Source of the DNA: Hymenobacter wooponensis
GTDB taxonomy: Bacteria > Bacteroidota > Bacteroidia > Cytophagales > Hymenobacteraceae
Assembly: GCF_004745865.1 (NCBI RefSeq)
Contig: NZ_SRKZ01000003.1
Span: 124,001-188,000, forward strand
Length of the DNA stretch: 64,000 nt
Direction: 5' to 3'
The position numbers and the translations under genes are program-made. The notes beneath the pieces were generated by a model, which was given only the letters and a program-made list of their open reading frames with translations, had not been told where the DNA came from and ran no database searches. Positions 24,344 through 33,344 of this stretch are shown here, one piece after another (the first letter of the stretch is position 1; every line of letters begins with the position of its first letter).

Positions 24344-26890
24344 CTAGAACCGCACGATAGCCCGCAAGTTGACTACACGCTGAGAAAGAAAATTCGGGAT
24401 GGAGTATATCTGTCCGTTCAAATCCTGGAGGTAGTTATAGCCCGCCACGTTGTCGGCCGCTAGAATATTCAGGATTTCTAGCCCCAGCCACAGACTTTCT
24501 AGCTGTATAGGTTTACCTCCATCCTGCTCTGGAGCAGTTGTACGTAAGGCCACTACTTTCGAGAAACCCATGTCCACCCGCTTATAGCTGCGAGTGAGCT
24601 TGTTGGTACCGCGCAGGTCTGGCAAGCCAGGAGGGCTGAACGGTAGGCCAGTGCCGAACACCAGGTTCACGTAGCCCTTCACGGAAGGGATGTTAGGCAG
24701 ATTGTCCTGAAAAAACACCCCCAGATTTACGCGCTGATCCGAAGGGCGTCGGATGTAGCCCTTCGGTACCCGGCCCGTTGTCATAGTGCCATTATAGGTG
24801 TTAATAGAGTCGCCAGCTATATTTTCACGAGTCGTAAGCACCCCCAGGCTAAACCACGACTCCACTCCCTTCACGAATTCCCCGCTCACTCTCGCATCAA
24901 TGCCGGCGGCGTAAGCGCGGGCGTTGTTTTTGGCGAAGTAGCGCAGGCGCACGTTATCAATATCGTAGGGCACTACGTCGGTGAGGTATTTGTAGTAGGC
25001 CTCCCCGGTAAACTTGAAGGGCCGGTCCCACTGCCGGAAACGCACCTCATTGCCTACAATGAAATGTAAGGAGCGCTGGGCACGTAGTTCTAAGTTCAGG
25101 TAACCGGTTTGGTTTTGAGGTGCACCAATTTGGGCGCGCAATTCGCGGTAAAATGGGGGCTGCACGTACACGCCTGCAGCTGCTTTCCACGACACGTTAG
25201 GCCGGCGAGGACTGATGAATGAATACTGAACCCGGGGGCTTACGGTGAGCTGACCGTTTACCGTCCAATAGTTCAGACGGGCCCCGTACGTAAGCGTGCG
25301 CAACGAATCAAAGGCAATGGTATGCTGCACGTATCCCTGATAGCGGGTGCTTTCTAGGTTCAGGTCCGAGCGAAGGCGAGTACGGCGAGCATCGGGCACG
25401 AAGCCCGCAGAATCGGCGAAGCTGTACTCATTGAGCTTATCGTCAATATTCTCCCGTCCGGCTTTCACCCCCCAGCGGATAGTGTGGGCCTGCCCGGGCG
25501 TCCAGGTGCCACGGGTTTCGAGAGTGGCAACCCAGGCCGTGAGGTAGTTACGGGAGTGATTAAAGCGAGTAGCCAGGCTACGCTCCCGGGTAGTCTTATT
25601 GTAATCCTTTGAATCGGGGTCGGTATTTACATCCCCAAGGGTATAATTTGCCTCAACATCACGGTACTCAAACTCGCGGGAATAGAGAAGGCCACCTAGT
25701 ACCTCCACCTGCAAGTTGGGCCGCACGTTATGACGCAGATTTAGCCCTCCCTGGTACGTGTCGTACTGCATCCGCTCTAACCCTATATAGCCAATCTTGA
25801 GCCGGGTGTATTGATTAGCTGATGTACTAAAGGTACTTTCTCCGCTGTCCGGGCTGAAACGATAGTTGTTGTGGGCGAACGTAGTAAGTAACCCGAGTGA
25901 GGTACGCTCTGGGTTATCTGCGGGGCCCAGCGCCACTGTAATCAGGCTTTGCCCATCGTAAAAAGTAGGGTTATATACTCCCTGCTCCTGCTCCTGTGAT
26001 CGAAGCACATTTCTGGCATTTTTATATCGGATGCCCGTCAGATAGCTAATGCGTTTGTTAGGCGATGCAGCCTCCACATGCGCCGTGCCCCCAACCAAAC
26101 TAGCCGAAGCAGAAGCCCCAAACTTGGTGGGCTGCTTGTATTCAATATTCAGCACCGACGACAGCTTATCACCAAACTTAGGCTGCCAGCCGCCAGTTGA
26201 AAATTCCACCCGGGTCACTAAATCTGGGTTCACGAAGCTGAGTCCTTCCTGAGCCGCGGCCGTTACAAGAAATGGACGATAAATTTCGAATCCATTTACG
26301 TACACAAGGTTTTCCTCGTAGTTGCCCCCCCGTACGGAGTAGGTGCTAGTCAGTTCGTTGGTGCTGGTAACTCCAGGTAGCGTTTTTAGAATGGCATTAA
26401 AGTCGCCGAAGGGTGAGGGAATTACTTTCGCCGAGCGGGGGTCTAGCGTCATGACACTTACCTGCTCGCGGGTATCAGCGGCGTTGGTGTTGCCGCGCAC
26501 CGTCACGTTGCCCAAGGACCGGGTATCTTCCATGAGCACGATACTGACTTCCCGAGGTGCCGTTGGGCTAAGTACTACCCGTTGCGTTTTATACCCAAGT
26601 CGGCGCACCACTAGCACGGGCGCCTTACTGCTACTAGGGCGCGGCACACTCAAACTAAAATGCCCCTCGTCGTCGGAAACTGTTCCCCCAGGCTGGCCCT
26701 CTACCTCTACATTCACTTGGTCGAGGGGCTTACCCGCAGCATCTAACAGAGTACCCGTTACCACGATGCGCTCCGTTTGCTGAGCTAGCGCGGTCGGCAC
26801 CGTCAGCATGTAAAGTACTCCCGCCCCGCCCAATGGCCGGACTAGCAAATGAAGCTGCAAGGTGTGGCGGGAAAGGAAACGTCGGAGCAT
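24344..26890 (-). CDS. TonB-dependent receptor with carboxypeptidase-like N-terminal domain
   Basis: An 848-residue outer-membrane receptor. After a signal region (about 1-37) comes a CarboxypepD_reg-like domain (about 40-120, VTGTLLDAAGKPLDQVNVEV), then the plug (about 140-270, FNAILKTLPGVTSTNELTS, YSVRGGNYEENLVYVNGFEI) and a 22-strand-type barrel that ends in RVVNLRAIVRF. It imports a ligand with energy from TonB; no SusD partner is adjacent, so the ligand is unknown. Its ATG lies 5 bp after the rpe stop, so the two are co-transcribed. Confidence 0.92.
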   Translation of the reverse strand: MLRRFLSRHTLQLHLLVRPLGGAGVLYMLTVPTALAQQTERIVVTGTLLDAAGKPLDQVNVEVEGQPGGTVSDDEGHFSLSVPRPSSSKAPVLVVRRLGYKTQRVVLSPTAPREVSIVLMEDTRSLGNVTVRGNTNAADTREQVSVMTLDPRSAKVIPSPFGDFNAILKTLPGVTSTNELTSTYSVRGGNYEENLVYVNGFEIYRPFLVTAAAQEGLSFVNPDLVTRVEFSTGGWQPKFGDKLSSVLNIEYKQPTKFGASASASLVGGTAHVEAASPNKRISYLTGIRYKNARNVLRSQEQEQGVYNPTFYDGQSLITVALGPADNPERTSLGLLTTFAHNNYRFSPDSGESTFSTSANQYTRLKIGYIGLERMQYDTYQGGLNLRHNVRPNLQVEVLGGLLYSREFEYRDVEANYTLGDVNTDPDSKDYNKTTRERSLATRFNHSRNYLTAWVATLETRGTWTPGQAHTIRWGVKAGRENIDDKLNEYSFADSAGFVPDARRTRLRSDLNLESTRYQGYVQHTIAFDSLRTLTYGARLNYWTVNGQLTVSPRVQYSFISPRRPNVSWKAAAGVYVQPPFYRELRAQIGAPQNQTGYLNLELRAQRSLHFIVGNEVRFRQWDRPFKFTGEAYYKYLTDVVPYDIDNVRLRYFAKNNARAYAAGIDARVSGEFVKGVESWFSLGVLTTRENIAGDSINTYNGTMTTGRVPKGYIRRPSDQRVNLGVFFQDNLPNIPSVKGYVNLVFGTGLPFSPPGLPDLRGTNKLTRSYKRVDMGFSKVVALRTTAPEQDGGKPIQLESLWLGLEILNILAADNVAGYNYLQDLNGQIYSIPNFLSQRVVNLRAIVRF

Positions 26891-26895
26891 GCGCG

Positions 26896-27597
26896 TTAGT
26901 CCTGGTCGCCGGATTCGGTTAGTGCGGTCAGCTGCTGACGCATTTCGGCCAGTGTTGCTACGGGGTCAGCGGAGTTGAACACAAAGGAGCCGGCTACCAG
27001 CACATCGGCACCCGCCTCTACTAGGGCCCCAGCATTATCAAGAGTTACCCCGCCGTCGATTTCAATCAGCGCCTGTGAGCCGCTATCCACCAGCAATTCT
27101 TTGAGGGCGGCCACTTTGCGCAGTGTGTTCGGGATGAAGGTCTGCCCACCAAACCCAGGGTTGACGGACATTACCAGTACCAAGTCTAAGTCAGCCGCAA
27201 TGTCTTCCAGCACCCACACTGGGGTATGCGGGTTTAGTGCTACTCCGGCCCGGCAGCCCAACTGCTTAATTTGTTGTACTACCCGGTGCAGGTGGGTGCA
27301 GGCCTCGTAATGAACGGTTAGGTTAGTTGCTCCTGCATCGCGGAAAGCCGCAAGGTAGTTTTGGGGTTCCTCAATCATGAGGTGCACGTCGATGGGTTGC
27401 TTGGCGTGCCGATGCACCGCCTGCAATACCGGAATGCCAAAGGAGATGTTCGGCACGAAACGGCCATCCATCACGTCGAAGTGTAACCAGTCGGCAGCAC
27501 TGTCGGCTAGGCGCTCTGTTTCAGATTGCAGATTGCCAAAATCAGCGGCCAGAAGTGATGGGGCCAGCAATGGGGCCATACGACGAGTAGGATTCAT
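26896..27597 (-). CDS. rpe: ribulose-phosphate 3-epimerase
   Basis: A 233-residue TIM barrel interconverting ribulose 5-phosphate and xylulose 5-phosphate in the pentose phosphate pathway. Signature motifs: LAPSLLAADFGNL, HFDVMDGRFVPNISFG, VDVHLMIEEP-like DVHLMIE, MSVNPGFGGQ and IEIDGGV, which supply the metal-binding His and Asp residues. A TACCTTCG close to the promoter consensus is only a few bases before the ATG, which would give a nearly leaderless mRNA. It is followed after 5 bp by a TonB-dependent receptor. Confidence 0.95.
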   Translation of the reverse strand: MNPTRRMAPLLAPSLLAADFGNLQSETERLADSAADWLHFDVMDGRFVPNISFGIPVLQAVHRHAKQPIDVHLMIEEPQNYLAAFRDAGATNLTVHYEACTHLHRVVQQIKQLGCRAGVALNPHTPVWVLEDIAADLDLVLVMSVNPGFGGQTFIPNTLRKVAALKELLVDSGSQALIEIDGGVTLDNAGALVEAGADVLVAGSFVFNSADPVATLAEMRQQLTALTESGDQD

Positions 27598-27670
27598 GCC
27601 ACGAAGGTAGAGGATTAGGGTGACTAGGATAGCAGATGTAACCGGATTATCTAACTGCTATAAATAAGAA

Positions 27671-27801
27671 AAAGCCGCCGGAATGGCCTAGAGCAGCAGC
27701 AATTGATTACAGGCTAAACGTCGAGACTGGCGTTGCATTGTCCAGCCTCAGTGTCTTTCCTAAAAAATTATACTGTTGCTCTAGGCCACTCCGGCGGCTT
27801 T
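27671..27801. repeat. 29-bp inverted repeat enclosing a structured 73-nt loop
   Basis: Arms 27671-27699 and 27773-27801 pair with two mismatches and both contain a GGCCTAG word. The loop has nested short complementary segments (AGGCT/AGCCT, CTGG/CCAG). It lies between the zinc-ribbon gene and rpe. It may be a terminator, a small RNA or a mobile miniature element. Confidence 0.7.
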
Positions 27802-27836
27802 GGGGCAAGGGTGCTCAGCAAATGTTTAGCCTACCC

Positions 27837-28160
27837 TTATTTGTCGGCTTTTTCCCAAGCACGCCAATCGAGTTTCCCATCTTCCGTTTTGCGCAGAAAC
27901 ACCGTTTGATCGTCGTCCTGACGTTTACCGAAGGTTACATCAGCTCGGCAGTCAATACACTTCACAGAAGTGTACTTGAATTTATCCTGAGCCACGCGGG
28001 CAGTTAGGTCGAGATTATCGGAGCCACAGATCCCGCATTTAGGTACATCTGGGAAGCTTAGTCGGTCGTATTCGGCCACCACTTCATGAAAGTTAGGTCC
28101 TTGTACGGTGAAGTGAAACTGTCGGCGCCCAATGCGCTTGGAGACCATCATTTGTAACAT
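27837..28160 (-). CDS. small zinc-ribbon protein
   Basis: A 107-residue protein with two CxxC knuckles, CGIC at about residue 42 and CIDC at about 68, spaced as in a zinc ribbon. The rest is polar with aromatic residues (GPNFHEVVAEYDRLSF, DGKLDWRAWEKADK). No family name can be given with confidence. The ATG at 28160 or one 9 bp downstream could start translation. It may bind nucleic acid or another protein; the function is unknown. Confidence 0.72.
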   Translation of the reverse strand: MLQMMVSKRIGRRQFHFTVQGPNFHEVVAEYDRLSFPDVPKCGICGSDNLDLTARVAQDKFKYTSVKCIDCRADVTFGKRQDDDQTVFLRKTEDGKLDWRAWEKADK

Positions 28161-28333
28161 GCTGGGAGAGAGATAAAAGGGTTAATTAGGCCTTCTGGCT
28201 GTGAAATTCAACAATTCGGAGCCAAGAATAATTGCCTTTTGGCTAACTAAATTTGCAAAAACCTAACGATAATAGCAATGGAGCTCTCATCTTTTTAGCC
28301 TTATTTTTCCTCTCTGCTTTAGCTACAACAGGC

Positions 28334-30037
28334 CTATAGTTTTACAAAGCGAACGGTGCGCTGCTCCTTCCCCGCTGCCACAGAACAGGTATAGACTCCC
28401 TTGGGTAGATGAATAGGCTGTAGCCGCACTTCGGAAGCCGTAGTTGCTGGCAAATGCTGCTCATTTACCAATCCGCCCCGGGCATCAAAAATGCGAATAA
28501 GCAAGGGCTTGCTCCGAAACGCTTCCGCCAGTTGCAGGAACAATTCGTTGTCTTTGCTGGGGTTCGGATAAATTAACAGCTCTTGCCGGGCAGTGGCGTG
28601 CGCAGCCGATAAAGGCGTGCCAGGATTAGCCAAGTTATAGGCACGCACAAAATTAGGAATGCCGTACCCTATCTCATCATTGGGCACACTGGCTTGGGAA
28701 CCCGAGCGCTCTAGAAACCGCAACACCTGTTGCGCCGTGAGCGTAGGGTTTGCCTGCCAAAATCCCGCCGCCATGCCAGCCAGTACAGGGCAGGAAAAGG
28801 AAGTGCCGTTGCCACGAGAGGCAGAGCCAGAAGGGGTAATAATAGCCGTTTGCTGCCCCATTGCCGATAGGTTAGGCTTTATGCGGCCATCGGCAGTAGG
28901 CCCTACTGAGCTAAAGGCCGCGCGCCGTAATAAGGAGTCAACGGCCCCTACCGTAAGAATAGAGTCAGCATCGGCGGGAGCCGTTATATGGCGCCACGTT
29001 GTAGCTCCTTCGTTGCCGGCACTGTTTACCACCAGCATTCCTACGCGTGCCGCCACGGTAGCAGCCCGGGTAGAAAGAGCAGTCCGACCGTTCAGGTCGC
29101 TAGTGGTATAATCAATAGAAGGGTAATCAAAGGTGTTGTACCCCAGCGATGAACTAATAATATCTACCCCCACCGAATCGGCGTATTCGGCTGCAATGAG
29201 CCAGTTCACTTCCTCAACTGGATGCTCTGAGGTTACATCCTCGGTGATGTAGAGGTGATAAGATGCTTGCGGGGCCGTGCCAATGTATAGCCCCGGCTGG
29301 TTAGCTGCCATGGTAGACAGGCAGTTGGTACCGTGGTTATTCCGTAAGAATACTTGCTGGTTTTTCTCCACGAAGTTGAATACGCTTCCTAGGCGGTTTT
29401 CCGCCCTCATAGCAGCAAATGGCTCGGTGGTGTTTACACCCGGAAAACCCGCATCAAACACAGCAATCTGCATTCCTTGGCCTCTGAAACCCGCATCATG
29501 CATTTCAACGGCCCCAATCATTTTAGCCTGGGTGTAGGCAGCACCATACTCAGCTCGGGTACCAGTTGTGCGCGCCGCGGCATCCTGATCAGCACCGTCG
29601 CGCTTGCGGGTACCGGCTAGGCCACGGTTTACCGTTTTAATTGTTTGCACGCATGGAAGCGTCTGGAGCTGAGCCAGAGTGGCTGAATCGCAGGCCACCA
29701 CTGCCGCGTTAAACCAACGAGAGGTATACCAGAGTTGCGCACCGGCTACGGCCTTCACTTGTTGCACGTAGCTAGGGTTGACCGGCAAGTCGCGGGGCAG
29801 AATAGCAATGTTCTGACGTTGCCGCCGCTGCACCGACCGGGCCGACAGGTACGCGGAGGGCTGACTGGTACTGTAGGGGGAGTTGGCTTTATCGCGGAAG
29901 TAAACCAAGTGCTTGCGCACAGTGCCAGTAGTACCAGCCGTTGGTGAAGGCGGGGTGAGCGGTCCGGATGCTGCAGCTGATGCTAGCAGCGTACCCGACC
30001 ACAGTGCTGCAGCAAGCAGTAGGTGGGGAAGGCGCAT
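28334..30037 (-). CDS. subtilisin-like serine peptidase (S8) with T9SS sorting domain
   Basis: A 567-residue secreted protease. Signal peptide about 1-22; a pro-region to about 165; the S8 catalytic domain shows D195 (IAVFDAGFPG), H235 (NNHGTNC), the oxyanion Asn in NSAGNEG (N342) and S413 (NGTSFSCPV). The last 80 residues are a type A T9SS C-terminal domain (LLIYPNPSKDNELFL ... RTVRFVKL), so the protein should be exported by the type IX system and attached to or released from the surface. It is monocistronic. Confidence 0.94.
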   Translation of the reverse strand: MRLPHLLLAAALWSGTLLASAAASGPLTPPSPTAGTTGTVRKHLVYFRDKANSPYSTSQPSAYLSARSVQRRQRQNIAILPRDLPVNPSYVQQVKAVAGAQLWYTSRWFNAAVVACDSATLAQLQTLPCVQTIKTVNRGLAGTRKRDGADQDAAARTTGTRAEYGAAYTQAKMIGAVEMHDAGFRGQGMQIAVFDAGFPGVNTTEPFAAMRAENRLGSVFNFVEKNQQVFLRNNHGTNCLSTMAANQPGLYIGTAPQASYHLYITEDVTSEHPVEEVNWLIAAEYADSVGVDIISSSLGYNTFDYPSIDYTTSDLNGRTALSTRAATVAARVGMLVVNSAGNEGATTWRHITAPADADSILTVGAVDSLLRRAAFSSVGPTADGRIKPNLSAMGQQTAIITPSGSASRGNGTSFSCPVLAGMAAGFWQANPTLTAQQVLRFLERSGSQASVPNDEIGYGIPNFVRAYNLANPGTPLSAAHATARQELLIYPNPSKDNELFLQLAEAFRSKPLLIRIFDARGGLVNEQHLPATTASEVRLQPIHLPKGVYTCSVAAGKEQRTVRFVKL

Positions 30038-30157
30038 TCAGATCGGGAAAAAGCTTGCCGGAAGATACGAAGTAAAGCTTGCTTTGGGCTTAACTAACGC
30101 ATTATTCCTTGCTAAAAAACCTTCCTCCAACAACTGCTATTCTTGCCCCAGTAGCCC

Positions 30158-30898
30158 CTATTGTACGAGCACGCGCACCCGACCGTAGCCCAGTGCGATA
30201 AAGCCTGGCACGTAAGCACAATCGGGAGATGAACCAGGCGGGCAGCCCATAATATACCGGCGTTCCTCAGAAAATACTGGCCCTACTCCCCTAGCAAAAA
30301 CGGTATGGCGCTGCACCGGATTGTACACATCATACAAGATATCGGCTTCGGTAGTAATTGTCGGCTCGAAGCAAATGAACTGACCGAGCACTTCCCTGGA
30401 ATAGGGTTGACCTAGGCCAGTGTACTGTCGGGTTTGGGTGTATGCATCTTTGGTAGTATCGGTCAGTTCGGCTAAAAACGCATGTAGCTGCCAAGCATAA
30501 TTTTCGCGCACCGGAAATACTAGCTCAACCGTGCGGCGGTTACTACGCTGCGTAAGTACGTGTTTAAAAGTACGGGTGAGCGTGAATACGGTGTCGGGCT
30601 GCCAAACGGCAGCAGCATTAAGGCGGCGCGACCGGAGCACCTGCCAAGCTGTGTCTCCGGCTGCATCCTTCGCAAAGCCAATTACTTCATCCTGCAACTG
30701 AAAACGGCTGACTTTAACGGCTACATCATTTCGGTAAAGGCTGTCTACTGCCTCATACAACCATTTATGCCCTACGTAAATAGGATAATACTCCCGGTCA
30801 GCGGCAGTTAATTTTTCCACTTCCGTGTTGCAGCCCCACAACCCTAGGCCAGCGGCTACTAACAAACCACGTAGTTTGAATTTAATATTAGCCCTCAC
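30158..30898 (-). CDS. predicted lipoprotein, paralogue of the next gene
   Basis: A 246-residue protein with a lipoprotein signal ending LGLWGC (Cys about residue 23). The mature part begins EYYPIYVGHKWLYEAVDSLY and contains RTVELVFPVRENYAWQ and HTVFARGVGPVFSEERRYI. These blocks recur in the same order in the protein encoded at 31023-31823, so the two are tandem paralogues. Four Cys near the C-terminus may form disulphides. No domain name is known; a surface or periplasmic role is likely. Confidence 0.72.
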   Translation of the reverse strand: MRANIKFKLRGLLVAAGLGLWGCNTEVEKLTAADREYYPIYVGHKWLYEAVDSLYRNDVAVKVSRFQLQDEVIGFAKDAAGDTAWQVLRSRRLNAAAVWQPDTVFTLTRTFKHVLTQRSNRRTVELVFPVRENYAWQLHAFLAELTDTTKDAYTQTRQYTGLGQPYSREVLGQFICFEPTITTEADILYDVYNPVQRHTVFARGVGPVFSEERRYIMGCPPGSSPDCAYVPGFIALGYGRVRVLVQ

Positions 30899-31022
30899 TT
30901 ATATTATACTTATAGATGTAAGCCTTACTTTATGTATTCAGCTCAAACGTGGCTTGCATATTGAGTTTAGTAGGATCTACTGCCCTTAAAAATTCGTAGA
31001 AAAGCCGCTGGTACTGTACCTC

Positions 31023-31823
31023 TTATTTCCCACTGTCTACCAGCACTTCACTGCGAGACTGGCCTAGGTAGATGTATGCGGGATTGGGCACACAATTACC
31101 CGTCTGGCAATAAATAAAGCGCCGCCGGGCTCGGTAAACAGGACCCACTCCTTGTGCATACACATTGCGCAGAACGGTATAGTAGTACGCATTAACTCCC
31201 GTGCGGCTGTTCGACAAATCATTCATCGTAGTTACCGTGTTGGGATAGGAGTACGTTTTGCCGCTGCTGACAATGGTAAACGGCTCGCCTACGTGTGAGT
31301 ATGCTCGATTTAGAACCTCATAGTTGCGGTTGGCCTTAGCCACGGAATCCAGGTCCTCTTCGCTGAGCGTGTTAAAGGCATTGCTGTCCCATTGCTTCCC
31401 CTCGTTTACTGGAAACACCAGCTCTACCCGGCGGGTATTGTTGCGCAGCTCCATAACGTTGCGCTGACTTGCCGAAACGGTAATAACCGAGTCAACCTTC
31501 CAGGCATTGGCGGGGGTGGCGCGGCGGGAGCGCACTACCCGGTAAACTAGCCGCCCGGTGGCATCAGCGGTTTGCTCAGTGGCTACCTCTTCTCTGAATT
31601 GAAACCGCTCAACCTTCGCCACATTAGCATTGAAGGTAGAATCTACTACATCATAAATCCGATACGAGCCTACTTCCAACGGATAGTACTCCTGGCTTTG
31701 GTCGGGTACTGCCTCCGTTTCGTTTTTGCACCCAGCCAGCGCCAGCGTCCCCAGCAGGAAGATGGGTAACGCCTTAGCAACCTGTTCAAGTGGCCTAGAA
31801 AAGAATGAATAGTAATGAGTCAT
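31023..31823 (-). CDS. predicted lipoprotein, paralogue of the preceding gene
   Basis: A 266-residue protein with a lipoprotein signal ending TLALAGC. The mature part shares EYYPLEVGSYRIYDVVDSTF, RRVELVFPVNEGKQW and NVYAQGVGPVYRARRRFIY with the neighbour at 30158. The ATG at 31823 gives the normal signal-peptide length; an earlier in-frame codon adds ten residues. The gap to the next gene is 124 bp, so separate or joint transcription is possible. The function is unknown. Confidence 0.74.
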   Translation of the reverse strand: MTHYYSFFSRPLEQVAKALPIFLLGTLALAGCKNETEAVPDQSQEYYPLEVGSYRIYDVVDSTFNANVAKVERFQFREEVATEQTADATGRLVYRVVRSRRATPANAWKVDSVITVSASQRNVMELRNNTRRVELVFPVNEGKQWDSNAFNTLSEEDLDSVAKANRNYEVLNRAYSHVGEPFTIVSSGKTYSYPNTVTTMNDLSNSRTGVNAYYYTVLRNVYAQGVGPVYRARRRFIYCQTGNCVPNPAYIYLGQSRSEVLVDSGK

Positions 31824-31894
31824 AGTGTAGGCTTTGCAGCTGAAAAATAGCACAAAAACTATTGGTATGCGCCTTGTAGCGTGGTTACTGCCAA

Positions 31895-31936
31895 ACGGCC
31901 CGGCAGGCTCTTCCCTAAGAAAGACTGCCGGGCCGT
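31895..31936 (-). terminator. mnmA terminator
   Basis: Perfect 12-bp GC-rich inverted repeat (ACGGCCCGGCAG arm) with an 18-nt loop, downstream of mnmA. Confidence 0.75.
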
Positions 31937-31969
31937 GAAGGTTGGCGCAGTAACGTGGCCTAGGCCAGT

Positions 31970-33118
31970 TTATTGGGCGTTGGCTACCAACTCAGAAGGC
32001 TCAGGAATTTCGCCGATGGTGTGGCGCTCAATCCAGCCGCCGCCCAGTACATCTTCGCCGTCATAAAATACGGCGGCCTGCCCCGGGGTTACGGCGTGCA
32101 CTGCCTCTTCAAAGTACACGTAGATTTTGTCGCCCTTTTGCTCCAGGAAAGCGGGGGCGCCGTCGTGGTTGTAGCGGATTTTGGTAATGCTAGGTACCAG
32201 ACCGCGGCCTTCCAGAGAAGCGTACTTGCCCATGTTGAGCTTGCCAACAACGGTGCGAGTGCTGGCTAAGTCTTCAAAATTACCGAGCACTACGCGGTTG
32301 GTTTCCGGATCAATGGCCGTAACGTAGGCCGGGAAGCCTAGCGCCACCCCGAGGCCTTTCCGCTGCCCAATGGTGTAGAACGGGTAGCCCTCATGCTTGC
32401 CCACTACAGTCCCATCACGCAGCACAAACTCCCCACCTGATACGCGCTCTTCCAGGCCGGGCACCCGCCGCCGCAGGAAGCCGCGGTAGTCATTGTCGGG
32501 GATAAAGCAGATTTCGTAGCTCTCGGGCTTATTTACTAGTTCCGTGAAACCCCGCTCCCGGGCAAAGTCATAGATGGCCGTTTTGCGCAGCTGGCCTAGA
32601 GGAAATAGCGTCCGGGCCAAGCTCTCCTGGGTCACCCCCCAGAGCGCGTAGCTTTGATCCTTGTTGTCGTCAAGGCCTTTGCTGATAACGTAGCGGCCGT
32701 TTTCGTGCCGAACCTGGGCGTAGTGGCCCGTGGCAATGAACTCGCAGCCCAGCTGATCGGCCCGGCGCAGCAGTGCGTCCCATTTGATGTGGGTATTACA
32801 GAGCACGCACGGGTTGGGCGTGCGACCAGCCAAGTATTCTTCGGTGAAGTTAGAGATGACGAAGTCGCCAAACTCGTCGCGGATATCAATGATGTAGTGC
32901 GGAAAACCTAGGTCGACGGCAATCTGCCGGGCATCGTTGATACTATCGAGGGAGCAGCACCCGGTTTCCTTCTTGCTGCCGCCCGCCGAGGCGTAATCCC
33001 AGGTTTTCATGGTCATCCCGACCACTTCATAGCCTTGCTCGTGGAGCATCACGGCTGCCACGGAGCTGTCGATGCCGCCGCTCATAGCAACTAGCACCCG
33101 TCCTTTCGTAGTATTCAT
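31970..33118 (-). CDS. mnmA: tRNA-specific 2-thiouridylase
   Basis: A 382-residue enzyme that thiolates U34 of tRNAs for Lys, Glu and Gln, using ATP and sulphur relayed by a persulphide. The PP-loop is MSGGIDSSV (13-19), the two catalytic cysteines are C104 (PNPCVLCNTHIKW) and C204 (YEICFIPDNDYRGF), and the central GHYAQV and DQSYALW motifs are intact. The ATG at 33118 matches the family start. A TACCTTTG promoter lies 48 bp upstream. Confidence 0.96.
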   Translation of the reverse strand: MNTTKGRVLVAMSGGIDSSVAAVMLHEQGYEVVGMTMKTWDYASAGGSKKETGCCSLDSINDARQIAVDLGFPHYIIDIRDEFGDFVISNFTEEYLAGRTPNPCVLCNTHIKWDALLRRADQLGCEFIATGHYAQVRHENGRYVISKGLDDNKDQSYALWGVTQESLARTLFPLGQLRKTAIYDFARERGFTELVNKPESYEICFIPDNDYRGFLRRRVPGLEERVSGGEFVLRDGTVVGKHEGYPFYTIGQRKGLGVALGFPAYVTAIDPETNRVVLGNFEDLASTRTVVGKLNMGKYASLEGRGLVPSITKIRYNHDGAPAFLEQKGDKIYVYFEEAVHAVTPGQAAVFYDGEDVLGGGWIERHTIGEIPEPSELVANAQ

Positions 33119-33165
33119 AAGAGAATGAAAAGCGCCCGGAGCGTGAAAGGTTCCGGCCGAAGGTG

Positions 33166-33173
33166 CAAAGGTA
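33166..33173 (-). promoter_or_regulatory. TAnnTTTG promoter of mnmA
   Basis: TACCTTTG on the minus strand followed by GCACC, the same octamer and flank as at trxB. Confidence 0.6.
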
Positions 33174-33344
33174 GTGGGTATTAGGGAGTATGAGTTGCTG
33201 GCACAAAGAGCCCAGAGCTGCTTTGCGGAGAAAGTAGGATGTAAACAGCGCATATAGCCTAATTTTACCCGAATATTGCAGGCTCAACGGCAGCCAGCTA
33301 GCAGCGCTGTTACTCTCAAATTCTCATCTTCCCGATTTTTTGCC

